A stretch of DNA of 64,000 bases from Streptomyces sp. DvalAA-43 (lineage in GTDB: Bacteria; Actinomycetota; Actinomycetes; Streptomycetales; Streptomycetaceae), in assembly GCF_900091725.1 (NCBI RefSeq), contig NZ_FMBW01000057.1, positions 1-64,000 of the forward strand. Direction: 5' to 3'. Positions 24,304 to 32,214 of the stretch are shown here, piece by piece. A program made the position numbers and the translations under genes. The stretch's first letter is position 1. Each line of letters starts with the position of its first letter. The notes beneath the pieces were generated by a model, which was given only the letters and a program-made list of their open reading frames with translations, was not told where the DNA came from and did not search any database.

Positions 24304-24584
24304 GCCTCGATCTTGCCCTCGGGCGTCGTGGCCTGCTCCATCGCGTTCTCGACCTCGGCCGCCCAGACCGGGAAGTCGACGGCGCAGAGCTCTTCGACGA
24401 CGGCCGCGCGGGAGCGGAAGTACTCGTACACGGAGGACCGGGCGAGGCCCGTGCGTTCGGCGAGGGCGGGGAAGGTCAATGCCTCCGTACCGCCCTCGGA
24501 CAGCAGGGAGCGTGCGGCGTCCAGGAGGGCGCCGCGCTGCATGGTCCGGTGCTCGGCCACCGAGGCCGCTCGAATCCTGGGCAC
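23994..24584 (-). CDS. TetR family transcriptional regulator
   Basis: 196-residue repressor. The N-terminal helix-turn-helix (residues 15-60) is LLDAARSLLSEGGTEALTFP, then ALAERTGLARSSVYEYFRSRAAVVEEL, followed by an all-helical ligand domain. A final AVAMILRGVQGVRD is typical of actinobacterial members. The target is unknown, and no enzyme or pump gene is adjacent. It is transcribed against the M23-type gene, whose open frame overlaps the whole C-terminal half of this gene. It lies just downstream of whiG on the same strand (95 bases). Confidence 0.88.
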   Translation of the reverse strand: MPRIRAASVAEHRTMQRGALLDAARSLLSEGGTEALTFPALAERTGLARSSVYEYFRSRAAVVEELCAVDFPVWAAEVENAMEQATTPEGKIEAYVRRQLDLVGDRRHRAVVAISASELDAGAREKIRAAHGGLIAMIVEALGDLGHAQPRLAAMLLQGSVDAAVRRIELAVAEEPSVIADTAVAMILRGVQGVRD

Positions 24585-24679
24585 GCGTCCACTCTACGGC
24601 GACCGGTGCACGAGGGGGTGGGTACGGCCCTGATTCCTTGGCCGAAGCGGCCATGGCCGGCACCGGGCACGAGCGGGTC

Positions 24680-25516
24680 TCAGCGGCCGGCGTCGGCCAG
24701 TTTCGCGCGCAGTTGCAGCACCGATTTGGTGTGGATCTGGCTGACCCGGCTCTCGGTGACCCCGAGGACATTGCCGATCTCGGCGAGGGTGAGGCCCTCG
24801 TAGTAGTAGAGCGTCACGACCGTCTTCTCGCGCTCCGGGAGCGTGTTGATGGCACGGGCGAGCAGCCGTCTGAGCTCACGGTCCTCGGCGACCTCCACCG
24901 GATTGTCGGCGGCCGTGTCCTCCAGCGTGTCCATGAGGCTGAGCCGGTCGCCGCCCTCGCCGCCGACATGCAGCAACTCTTCCAACGCGACCACGTTGGC
25001 CAGCGACAACTGGCTGAAAACCGCGTGCAGTTCCTCCAGCGCGATCTCCATCTCCGCGGCGACCTCCGCCTCGGAAGGGGTACGTCGCAACTGCGCCTCC
25101 AGCGTGGCGTAGGCGCGTTCCACGGCTCGTGCCTTCTGGCGCACCGAGCGCGGGATCCAGTCCAGCGCCCGCAGTTCGTCGATCATCGCGCCGCGGATGC
25201 GGGTGATCGCGTACGTCTCGAACTTGATCGCGCGCTCGATGTCGAACTTCTCGATCGCGTCGATCAGTCCGAAGACCCCGGAGGAGACGAAGTCCGCCTG
25301 CTCGACATTGGACGGCAGGCCCACGCTCACCCGGCCCGCCACGTACTTCACCAGCGGCGAGTAGTGCAGGATCAGCTGCTCCCGCAGCCGCTCGTCGCCC
25401 GTGGACTTGTACGAGCGCCACAACTCGTCGAGCGAGGAGGGCGCAGGGGGGCGCACAGTGCCACGCGCAGCCGGTGGTACTGCCGCGCGGTCAGACCCGG
25501 AGGTGTGCTGGGGCAT
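24680..25516 (-). CDS. whiG: Sporulation sigma factor WhiG
   Basis: 278-residue alternative sigma factor of the FliA/sigma-28 class. Region 2 is LWRSYKSTGDERLREQLILH through FVSSGVFGLIDAIEKFDIE and FETYAITRIRGAMIDELRALDW. Region 3 is AYATLEAQLRRTPSEAEVAAEM. Region 4 is LPEREKTVVTLYYYEGLTLAEIG with the VTESRVSQIHTKS helix-turn-helix. In Streptomyces, WhiG commits aerial hyphae to sporulation and is held by the anti-sigma RsiG with c-di-GMP. ATG 25516 is used; upstream in-frame ATGs lead into low-complexity sequence. The 240 bases up to dprA hold its promoter region, without a motif I can call. Confidence 0.95.
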   Translation of the reverse strand: MPQHTSGSDRAAVPPAARGTVRPPAPSSLDELWRSYKSTGDERLREQLILHYSPLVKYVAGRVSVGLPSNVEQADFVSSGVFGLIDAIEKFDIERAIKFETYAITRIRGAMIDELRALDWIPRSVRQKARAVERAYATLEAQLRRTPSEAEVAAEMEIALEELHAVFSQLSLANVVALEELLHVGGEGGDRLSLMDTLEDTAADNPVEVAEDRELRRLLARAINTLPEREKTVVTLYYYEGLTLAEIGNVLGVTESRVSQIHTKSVLQLRAKLADAGR

Positions 25517-25756
25517 GTGGTGCCTTGAGCCGTTCTGCTGTGAAGTACTGGGACGTATGTCTGAGTCGGAATCCTCGTGAGCGTAGCGTGACTGTGACGT
25601 CGCGGTCCGCGCAGGATAGGGGATCGGCGCTCTGCGCATCCGGCCGATCCGGTATGACTGAGGACCGGGGCCGCCGCCGTGCACGTCGGCCCCGGAGGCG
25701 TGACTGAAGGATCCGCCGAGGTCATCGGCATCACCTTTTCACCCGAATGCTCCAGG

Positions 25757-27031
25757 TCAAGCACCGCCTCGCCGCGCGTCGCCATTGCGGAGCGGTCTCG
25801 GCGTCAACCGCCATCCCTCGCCATCCCGTTCGACGAACCCCAGTGAGTGCAGTTCGTACAGTCTGCCGAGCGCCTCGTCGACGCTGGTCCCGGCGGTACG
25901 GGCCACCTCGCGTCCGCCGACGGCGCCCCGGTACGGCAACGCGTCGAGGACTCTGGCGGAGACCGCGTCCAGCAGGTCCCTGGGGTGCACGGGGCCGCGT
26001 CTGGCCGGAGCGAGTTCGCCGATGTCCCCCACCAGCTCGGCGACTTCCGAGGCATCGGTCACCAGGATGCCCTCTCCCCGCAGGAGTTCATGGACCCCCG
26101 CCGACAATCCGCTGGTGGCGGGGCCCGGCACGCCCATGGTGAAGCGGCCGAGCCGCTGTGCGCACCGTGCGGTGACCAGTGAACCGCTGCGGTATTCGGC
26201 CTCGACCACGACCGTCCCGCGCGTCAACGCGGCGATGACCCGGTTCCGGAGGATGAATCTGCTGCGGGTGGGATGGTCGGACGGCGGCAATTCGCCGATG
26301 ACGAGCCCCTGTTCCGCCATCCGTCCGATCAGCTCGGTGTGTCCCGGGGGGTAGGGGACGTCCACCCCGCAGGCCAGGACGGCCATCGTCGCCCCGCCGA
26401 CGGCGAGCGCGCCGCGGTGCGCCGCCCCGTCGACCCCGAACGCGGCTCCCGACACGACCACCCACCCCAGCTCGGCGAGCCCCGCGCCGAGGCCGGCCGC
26501 CATGTGCGATCCGTAGGGTGTGCAGGCCCGTGCGCCGACCACGGCGACCGAGCGCAGCGCCCAGAGCCGCAGATCGCGAGGGCCCCGCACCCACAGGCCG
26601 GTCGGCCGGGCGTCCGCGAGGTCGTCGAGCTGGCTGGGCCATTCCCGGTCCCCGGGGCAGATGAACCGCCCGCCGAGCGCGGCGACCGCCGAGAGATCCC
26701 GCCCGGGGTCGACGCCCTCGGCCCGCAGCCGGTACCCGGCGAGCCGTTTCGGGGTCATTCCGCCCAACCGCTCCGCGGTGCCGTCCCTGGTGGTGATCCG
26801 GCGCAACAGCTCGACGGCACCGCACTCGCGCAGCCAGCGGCCACCGTGCTCGTCCCCGGGCTCGACGATGCGGGTCAGGGCGGCCCGCGCCAGCCGCTCC
26901 TGGCCGCTCACCGCCTTCCCCGGCCCCGCCTCCGGCGCCTCGTCGGGATCGTGCTCCGCGATCCGCTGCCGTACGCCCGCCGACGACGGGTCCTGCCCGG
27001 CGCCGTGACGGCCGTCCGCCCCCGGCTTCAT
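25757..27031 (-). CDS. dprA: DNA-processing protein DprA/Smf
   Basis: 424-residue protein binding single-stranded DNA and loading RecA during natural transformation. In non-competent bacteria its role is unclear. The Rossmann-like DprA core (about residues 150-360) shows SVAVVGARACTPYGSHMAAGL, VSGAAFGVDGAAHRGALAVGG, VLACGVDVPYPPGHTELI and SRFILRNRVIAALT. A C-terminal winged helix (about 375-415; LPYRGAVGGREVARTAGTSV) follows. The ATG at 27031 overlaps the comM stop by four bases (ATGA), so the pair is coupled. The first 60 residues are poorly conserved. Confidence 0.93.
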   Translation of the reverse strand: MKPGADGRHGAGQDPSSAGVRQRIAEHDPDEAPEAGPGKAVSGQERLARAALTRIVEPGDEHGGRWLRECGAVELLRRITTRDGTAERLGGMTPKRLAGYRLRAEGVDPGRDLSAVAALGGRFICPGDREWPSQLDDLADARPTGLWVRGPRDLRLWALRSVAVVGARACTPYGSHMAAGLGAGLAELGWVVVSGAAFGVDGAAHRGALAVGGATMAVLACGVDVPYPPGHTELIGRMAEQGLVIGELPPSDHPTRSRFILRNRVIAALTRGTVVVEAEYRSGSLVTARCAQRLGRFTMGVPGPATSGLSAGVHELLRGEGILVTDASEVAELVGDIGELAPARRGPVHPRDLLDAVSARVLDALPYRGAVGGREVARTAGTSVDEALGRLYELHSLGFVERDGEGWRLTPRPLRNGDARRGGA

Positions 27032-28656
27032 GACGCACCCGCTTTCGTCAGGGCGCCCCGCGAAATCCCGGTCCGCAGTTCCAGCGCCACCGCGATGTCG
27101 GAGGCGTCGGGGCGGTCGGCGCCGCGCAGATCGGCGACCGTCCACGCCACCCTGAGCACCCGGTCCAGGCCGCGCGCGGTGAGCATGCCCCGTTCCATGT
27201 CCCGTTCGGCCTCCAGGAGCGCGCCCGGTGCCGCGACCAGTCTGGTCCGCAGCTCGTGGCCGGGGACCTCGCTGTTGGTCGACCATCCGGTGCCCGCCAG
27301 CCGTTCCGCGGCCCGTGCCCTGGCCTCCTGGACCCGGGCCGCGACGGAGGCCGTCGACTCGCCCCGGCGGCCGCCCTGCCCCATCAGGTCCTCACGCCTG
27401 ACCGGATCGACGAGCACCCGCAGATCCACCCGGTCGAGCAGCGGCCCCGAGAGTCGCGCCTGATAGCGCCTGACCGCGGACGGCGGACATTCGCATCCGG
27501 CCCCGCTGAGGCTGTGCCGTCCGCAGGGACAGGGGTTGGCGGCCAGCACCATCAGAAATCTGGCGGGCAGCCGCACCACCCCGGCGCTGCGGGCCACCAC
27601 CACATGGCCCGACTCCAGCGGCTGGCGCAGCGCGTCCAGCGCCCGCACGGAGAATTCGGGGGCCTCGTCCAGAAAGAGGATCCCCCGGTGGGCCAGCGAG
27701 ACCGCACCGGGCCGCGGCATCCCGTTGCCCCCGCCGATCAGCGACTGCATCGTCGCCGAGTGGTGGGGCGCGCAGTAGGGCGGCCGGGCGACCAGTGGCT
27801 CCCCAGGTGGCAGGATGCCCGCCACCGAGTGCACCGCGGTCACCTCCAGGGATTCCTGCCTGGTCAGCGTCGGCAGGATCGCGGGCAACCGCTCGGCCAG
27901 CATGGTCTTTCCGGCGCCCGGTGGCCCCGAGAGCAGCAGGTGGTGGCCGCCGGCCGCGGCGACCTCCAGGGCCTTGCGAGGCCGCTCCTGTCCCGCCACG
28001 TCCGCCAGGTCGGGTGCGCTTCCGTCGCCCTGCCCGGCTCCGCGGGCGAGCCCGGTGCCGATGCCCGCGCCGGGCACCATCAGCCCGGCCAGCCTGGTGT
28101 CGGGGCGCCCCTCGTCGTGCGCCTCCCGCTCGTCGGGCACCGGCTCCTCGCAGAGCACGGCGATCAGCTGCCGCAGGCTCCGCACCCCGAGGACGGAGAC
28201 CCCGGGGACCAGCGCCGCCTCCCCCGCGGTCTGTTCGGGCACCACGACCTGCCGGTATCCGGCCTCCGCCGCGGCGAGCACGGCCGGCAGCACACCGCGC
28301 ACCGGCCGCACCCGGCCATCGAGTCCGAGCTCGCCGATCATCACCACATCGGCGATGGACGCCGGATCGATCCGCTCGGCCGCCCCCAGCACCGCACAGG
28401 CGACGGCGAGGTCGAACCCGGATCCGCCCTTCGGCACGGAGGCGGGCGACAGGCCCACCGTGAGTTTCTTCTGCGGCCACTCGGCCCCCGAGTTCACCAC
28501 CGCGGCCCTGACCCGGTCCCGGCTCTCCACCAGGCTCTTGTCCGGCAGACCCACCAGGGTGAACGCGGCCACCCCCGCCTCCAGGTCCGCCTGGACCTCC
28601 ACCACCACGCCCTCGACGCCGACCAGCGCCACCGAGCACGCCCGCGCGAACCCCAT
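27028..28656 (-). CDS. comM: ComM/YifB family Mg-chelatase-like AAA+ ATPase
   Basis: 542-residue protein. The N-terminal Lon-like chelatase domain (about 20-145; TLVGLPDKSLVESRDRVRAA, GLSPASVPKGGSGFDLAVA) is followed by AAA+ ATPase with Walker A LLSGPPGAGKTMLAERLP and Walker B GILFLDEAPEFSV, and a zinc-binding insert CPCGRHSLSGAGCECP (three Cys plus His). A C-terminal chelatase domain ends at VALELRTGISR. In Vibrio, ComM is a helicase that extends heteroduplex during transformation; the actinobacterial role is untested. It is coupled to yraN (TGATG) and dprA (ATGA), a common yraN-comM-dprA arrangement. Confidence 0.93.
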   Translation of the reverse strand: MGFARACSVALVGVEGVVVEVQADLEAGVAAFTLVGLPDKSLVESRDRVRAAVVNSGAEWPQKKLTVGLSPASVPKGGSGFDLAVACAVLGAAERIDPASIADVVMIGELGLDGRVRPVRGVLPAVLAAAEAGYRQVVVPEQTAGEAALVPGVSVLGVRSLRQLIAVLCEEPVPDEREAHDEGRPDTRLAGLMVPGAGIGTGLARGAGQGDGSAPDLADVAGQERPRKALEVAAAGGHHLLLSGPPGAGKTMLAERLPAILPTLTRQESLEVTAVHSVAGILPPGEPLVARPPYCAPHHSATMQSLIGGGNGMPRPGAVSLAHRGILFLDEAPEFSVRALDALRQPLESGHVVVARSAGVVRLPARFLMVLAANPCPCGRHSLSGAGCECPPSAVRRYQARLSGPLLDRVDLRVLVDPVRREDLMGQGGRRGESTASVAARVQEARARAAERLAGTGWSTNSEVPGHELRTRLVAAPGALLEAERDMERGMLTARGLDRVLRVAWTVADLRGADRPDASDIAVALELRTGISRGALTKAGAS

Positions 28657-29015
28657 CAGGCCACCCCCCGCGCATGCTCGGCGACCGGCGCTCCGCGCCT
28701 GGGCAGCACCACTCCGACCAGGTCGATCCGGACCCCGCCGGGCGGCGGGCCGCCGTGCCGGTCCAGCCAGATACCGGCCAGCCGCCGCAGCCGCTCCGCC
28801 TTGACCGGCGTGACGGCCGCCATCGGATGCTCGAACGCGCCCGACCTGCGGGTCTTCACCTCGCAGACCACGAGTGCGTCGCCGTCCATCGCGACGATGT
28901 CGATCTCACCGGCGCGACAGCGCCAGTTCCGTTCCAGTACGGACATTCCTGCGTCGGCCAGCAGCCGTACCGCCAGATCCTCGCCGTACCGCCCGAGTGC
29001 CCCCCGTGCGTTCAT
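28656..29015 (-). CDS. yraN: YraN family (UPF0102) predicted nuclease-fold protein
   Basis: 119-residue protein with the restriction-endonuclease-like core of UPF0102: GALGRYGEDLAVRLLADAG, RNWRCRAGEIDIVAMDGDALVVCEVKTRR and KAERLRRLAGIWLD. The GEIDIV plus VCEVKTR spacing matches the Glu-Asp-ExK catalytic arrangement, but nuclease activity is unproven for most members. The start is ATG at 29015. The stop overlaps the comM start by one base. A pair of DnaA-box-like sites sits 57-83 bases upstream. Confidence 0.92.
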   Translation of the reverse strand: MNARGALGRYGEDLAVRLLADAGMSVLERNWRCRAGEIDIVAMDGDALVVCEVKTRRSGAFEHPMAAVTPVKAERLRRLAGIWLDRHGGPPPGGVRIDLVGVVLPRRGAPVAEHARGVA

Positions 29016-29071
29016 TTCGGCACCACCTCCGGGACCGACTCTGACGCGTCCGGTCCCGGCGTGTGGATCTT

Positions 29072-29098
29072 GGTGGACAACTCCCGGATTGTGGACAA
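29072..29098 (-). promoter_or_regulatory. Second pair of DnaA-box-like 9-mers, 18 bp apart
   Basis: On minus these are TTGTCCACA (29098-29090, a perfect consensus match) and TTGTCCACC (29080-29072, one mismatch), same orientation, starts 18 bases apart. They lie in the 128-base gap between the DUF2469 gene and yraN, in the position of a yraN-comM-dprA promoter. The same 18-bp spacing is seen at 23117-23143. Confidence 0.45.
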
Positions 29099-29143
29099 CT
29101 CGGCCACCCGGAAGGGGGAATCAATCCCTCATTGGAGTGGGGT

Positions 29144-29452
29144 TCAGCCACCCGGAAGTTCGAGGTCGCTCTTGTTGAGCTCCTCGATGTTGACGTCCTT
29201 GAACGTCAGCACCCGTACCTGCTTGACGAACCGCGCGGGCCGGTACATGTCCCAGACCCAGGCGTCCGCCATCGATACTTCGAAGAACACCTCGCCCTGA
29301 ACCGAGTGCACCTGCATCTCGTAGTCATTGGTGAGGTAGAAGCGCCGTTCGGTCTCGATCACATATTTGAACAGACCGACGACATCTCGGTACTCCCGGT
29401 AGAGCTTCAGCTCCATCTCGGTCTCGTACTTTTCGAGGTCCTCGGCGCTCAT
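29144..29452 (-). CDS. DUF2469 domain-containing protein
   Basis: 102-residue acidic cytoplasmic protein: MSAEDLEKYETEMELKLYRE at the start, then FKYVIETERRFYLTND, VFFEVSMADAWVWDMYRPAR and VKQVRVLTFKDVNIEEL. It matches the small, very conserved actinobacterial DUF2469 family, whose function is unknown. A start six bases upstream (MPMSAED) is possible, but the downstream ATG has better spacing from AAGGGG. It lies 64 bases after the Nudix stop on the same strand. The near-invariant sequence hints at a housekeeping role. Confidence 0.9.
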   Translation of the reverse strand: MSAEDLEKYETEMELKLYREYRDVVGLFKYVIETERRFYLTNDYEMQVHSVQGEVFFEVSMADAWVWDMYRPARFVKQVRVLTFKDVNIEELNKSDLELPGG

Positions 29453-29516
29453 TGGCATGTTCCCCTTCAGCCGTGCGTCCCCCCATTGTGCGCCAGGCCC
29501 CGGGCCCCCTGGGCGC

Positions 29517-30005
29517 TTAGGCGATTTCGGGGTCGAGAACCAGTGGCGTACGCGGGGGACCCTCGTCGAGCAGCGTGCGCAGCAACTCGGCGAGCCTGGT
29601 CGGGTACACCGTCTCACGCGCCGCCGACAGTTCGGCGGAGGTCCACCACCTCAGGCCCGCGACGCTGCGCCGCTCCAGTCCGGTCTGCCCGCTGGTGTCG
29701 GTGGCGGTCTGTGCCGTACGTGCCAGGAAATACCACTCGTCCTGGTCCCAGCGGCGTCCGTCGAACGGGAAGGAGCACATCCGCTGCCAGAGCAGCGGGC
29801 CCAGTTCGACATCGGTGATCCCGGTCTCCTCCGCGAGCTCGCGCAACGCGGCCTCCTCCCGGGTCTCGTCACCCTCCAGGCCACCGCCCGGGGTGAACCA
29901 CCAACTGCTGTCCGGATCCTCCGGTTCGAACCCGTGCATCAGGAGGATCCGGTCGTCGGGGTCCAGGAGGACCACGCGGGCGACCTTCCGCTTCTCAGTG
30001 CGCAC
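29517..30005 (-). CDS. Nudix hydrolase
   Basis: 162-residue Nudix domain protein with the complete box GGGLEGDETREEAALRELAEETGI (consensus Gx5Ex7REUxEExGU), and the preceding SWWFTPGG strand. It hydrolyses a nucleoside diphosphate linked to another moiety; the substrate cannot be read. The GTG start at 30005 lies 11 bases inside the end of the adjacent signal peptidase gene, which implies translational coupling. A sipZ-MutT homologue arrangement is, as I recall, described for S. lividans, so the linkage is conserved though the functional link is obscure. Confidence 0.88.
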   Translation of the reverse strand: MRTEKRKVARVVLLDPDDRILLMHGFEPEDPDSSWWFTPGGGLEGDETREEAALRELAEETGITDVELGPLLWQRMCSFPFDGRRWDQDEWYFLARTAQTATDTSGQTGLERRSVAGLRWWTSAELSAARETVYPTRLAELLRTLLDEGPPRTPLVLDPEIA

Positions 30006-30744
30006 CGGCGGGCACCTGTCCACGGCTCTTCCGTGCCGGGCGCCCGAACCGTGCCGCGACCGGACCGTACGCCGCACCGCCCAGGATGAGCACCATGCCC
30101 ACGAGCACCGCCCCGAGCTGCAGTCGCAGCGGTCCGGGCGAGGACACCCCGCCGGGGAGGGCGGCGAAGGCCCGTGGACGCTCGACCATGCCGTTCATCG
30201 GCCAGGCGATCGCGTCCACCCGGGCCTGTACCGCGCCTCGGGGGACGGAGCCCTGCCCCGCGTCCTCCAGGTGGACCCGGGAGTCCAGGGAGGCGGCGCG
30301 TGCGTCGCCCAGCAGGAAGAGCTTCCCCTCGGGCACCTCCGCCGTGAAGTCCTCGACCGAGGCCGGGCCCTTCTCCCGCAGATACGGTTCGTCAAGGGGC
30401 TTGCCGTTGACCGTGAGCCGGCCGTCCTTGCCGCAGCAGGCGATCTTGTCGCCGCCGATCCCGACGACCCGCTTCACCATCGGCACGGCGCCCCATGCCT
30501 GATCGGTGAAGACCACCACGTCGCCGCGGTGCACCTCGCTGCCGTCGATCCGCTGCGCCAGCACCCGGTCGCCCGCGTGCACCGTCGGCATCATCGACTC
30601 GGTCGGCACCGTGTACGGCTTGTACACCACCGCCCCCCAGGCGAACCCGCCGAGGAAGAGCACACAGCCGACGGCCACGGCCAGCCCCGACAGCATGCTG
30701 CCGAGCCGGCCGCGACCGTCACCCGTATGTCCTTTTCCGCTCAT
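29995..30744 (-). CDS. sipZ: Type I signal peptidase, SipZ position
   Basis: 249-residue membrane-bound Ser/Lys signal peptidase that cleaves exported preproteins outside the membrane. An N-terminal helix (GSMLSGLAVAVGCVLFLGG) precedes the catalytic Ser in YTVPTESMMPTVHAGDRVL and the catalytic Lys in PMVKRVVGIGGD. Box E is GDARAASLDSRVH (GDAR where the other copies have GDHR). A C-terminal membrane anchor (LGAVLVGMVLILGGAAYGP) follows. ATG 30744 has GGAGG six bases upstream. It is last of five tandem paralogues and overlaps the Nudix gene, following S. lividans sipZ by position. Confidence 0.9.
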   Translation of the reverse strand: MSGKGHTGDGRGRLGSMLSGLAVAVGCVLFLGGFAWGAVVYKPYTVPTESMMPTVHAGDRVLAQRIDGSEVHRGDVVVFTDQAWGAVPMVKRVVGIGGDKIACCGKDGRLTVNGKPLDEPYLREKGPASVEDFTAEVPEGKLFLLGDARAASLDSRVHLEDAGQGSVPRGAVQARVDAIAWPMNGMVERPRAFAALPGGVSSPGPLRLQLGAVLVGMVLILGGAAYGPVAARFGRPARKSRGQVPAGAH

Positions 30745-30795
30745 CCCAGCCTCCCCCACCTCGGAGATCGTCGATCGCCGGTCCGAGTCGGCACC

Positions 30796-31740
30796 CTACC
30801 CGGCGGTACGCCCGCCGGTCAGCCTCCTGCGACGCCACAGCACCAGAGGCAGCGCGCCCGCGACGCCGAGTGCCCCCGGGGCCAGAGCGGCCGCCGCGCC
30901 GATGCCCGGCTGGTCGAAGGTGTCCGGAACCGGCAGCGTCGCCCAGCGGTTGATCGGCCAGGCCACCACCACGGCCCGCCCCACGACGTCCTTGACGGGC
31001 ACGAAGCCCTTGGTCGCGTCCTCGGTGTGATAGCGCGAGTCCCAGGAATTCTGCCGGTGGTCGCCCATCACCCAGATCTTGCCCTCGGGTACCTTGAACG
31101 GCCCGAAGGGCTTGTCGTCGCAGGCCGAATTGCCGGGGAAGATGTACGGCTCGTCGAGGGCCTTGCCGTTGACCTTGACCGGACCGCCCTTCGCGCACTC
31201 CACGGTGTCGCCACCGACCGCGATCGTCCGCTTGATCAGGTCCTTCTCCTTGGACGACGGCATCAGGCCGATGAAGCTCAGGAAGTCCTGCACGACGTTC
31301 GACTCAGGGGTCGGCTCCCCGGCCAGCCAGTTGTCCGGGTCGTGGAAGACGACCACTTCGCCGCGGTCGGGCTCCCCGCCGAACCAGGGCGTCAGCTTGT
31401 CCACCAGCACCCGGTCACCCCGCTGGAGGGTGTTCTGCATCGAGTCCGAGGGGATCGAGAACGCCTGCACCAGGAACGTCTTGATCAGCAGCGCGAGCAC
31501 CAGCGCGATGACGATCAGCAGCGGCAACTCCTTCCAGAAAGGACGCTGCTTCCTGACCTTCTTGCCGTCCCCGGCCGCGTCCCCGTCCCCGTCCGTGCCC
31601 ACGTCCGCGTTCTGCTCCGTCACGGGCGCTTCCGGATCCGGTGTCTCCCCCGGCGGACCGGAGGCGGCATCGGCGGGCTGGTCGGGCCCCTTCGCGGGCT
31701 CTCCATGTCCAGGTCGCGCACCGGCAGCCACGTCACTCAC
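30796..31740 (-). CDS. Type I signal peptidase, extra copy of the SipY type
   Basis: 314-residue signal peptidase. The N-terminal 80 or so residues are acidic and cytoplasmic, then come a membrane helix (LPLLIVIALVLALLIKTFLV), the catalytic Ser in AFSIPSDSMQNTLQRGDRVL, the catalytic Lys in DLIKRTIAVGGD, box E GDHRQNSWDSRYH, and a C-terminal anchor ending VLWRRRR. The catalytic half is almost identical to the SipY copy at 32215-33123, including RVLVDKLTPWFG and KTFLVQAFSIPSDSMQ, while the termini differ. I infer a tandem duplication of sipY. The GTG start is at 31740 with GAGG 11 bases upstream. It probably has its own promoter in the 474-base gap. Confidence 0.9.
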   Translation of the reverse strand: MSDVAAGARPGHGEPAKGPDQPADAASGPPGETPDPEAPVTEQNADVGTDGDGDAAGDGKKVRKQRPFWKELPLLIVIALVLALLIKTFLVQAFSIPSDSMQNTLQRGDRVLVDKLTPWFGGEPDRGEVVVFHDPDNWLAGEPTPESNVVQDFLSFIGLMPSSKEKDLIKRTIAVGGDTVECAKGGPVKVNGKALDEPYIFPGNSACDDKPFGPFKVPEGKIWVMGDHRQNSWDSRYHTEDATKGFVPVKDVVGRAVVVAWPINRWATLPVPDTFDQPGIGAAAALAPGALGVAGALPLVLWRRRRLTGGRTAG

Positions 31741-31749
31741 ATCCAGTCC

Positions 31750-31830
31750 TCACTCTGCGCCCACGTCTGCTCCTGGGCCCGTCCGTCCCAAGCCCACTGC
31801 CCCGCACAACGAACGGGAGTTCCGCAGCGC
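31750..31830 (-). pseudogene. Degenerate 3' end of sipX left upstream of the extra signal peptidase gene
   Basis: The plus-strand 20-mer starting at 31808 (aacgaacgggagttccgcag) is 19/20 identical to 33184-33203 inside sipX. The bases next to the following gene start (cacatccagtcctcactc against cacatccactccttactc) also align. Read on minus, AELPFVV in one frame and AVGLG ending in GAE-stop in another parallel the SipX C-terminus AELPLVMGVVGL ending in WHE. The remnant is short and frameshifted. It marks the left edge of a duplication that carried the end of sipX plus sipY. Confidence 0.6.
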
Positions 31831-31894
31831 TCCTGCGTCCCCGACCGTCTTGCCGGCAGCGGACCGCCGGGATCCCGGCCTCCCACCACCGACG

Positions 31895-31942
31895 ACCGCC
31901 CTCCGGTCGCTCAGCATGCTCGCCGAGCGACCGGAGGGCGGT
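31895..31942. terminator. Perfect 18-bp hairpin in the gap between the two SipY-type genes
   Basis: accgccctccggtcgctc (31895-31912) and its exact complement (31925-31942) enclose a 12-base loop. It lies about 270 bases after the sipY stop and 155 bases before the extra copy's start. It may end the sipW-X-Y transcript or act within the extra copy's leader. The rest of the 474-base gap (31741-32214) holds the sipX remnant, a GTGCAGT/ACTGCAC inverted repeat (32035-32068) and a TAGGAT -10-like box on minus (32089-32084). Confidence 0.6.
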
Positions 31943-32214
31943 TCTTCCGTACCGTCCGGCCGGAGCCGGACCCATCGATGTCGTCCGTGCGCGGTGGTGG
32001 CCGGGGCCCGCCTCGACACAGATCGTCGTACTCCGTGCAGTTGTACTGATCGTTCCGTGCGACTGCACCGATCGGCCGTCAGGATCCTATGAAGGATGCC
32101 CGGCGGACATCCGCGCATTTACTCGATCTTGCCGATGCCTTGATCGCAACGACATCAACGGCATCGCGGTCCCTGTCCAGCGGCAGGATCCAACGGCTCA
32201 CGGCCGACCGCCCG

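Noticed and set aside
31733..32118. Small minus-strand frames upstream of the extra signal peptidase gene as real genes
   Set aside because: Their translations are low-complexity and cross the 18-bp hairpin. The only recognisable part is the frameshifted sipX tail.
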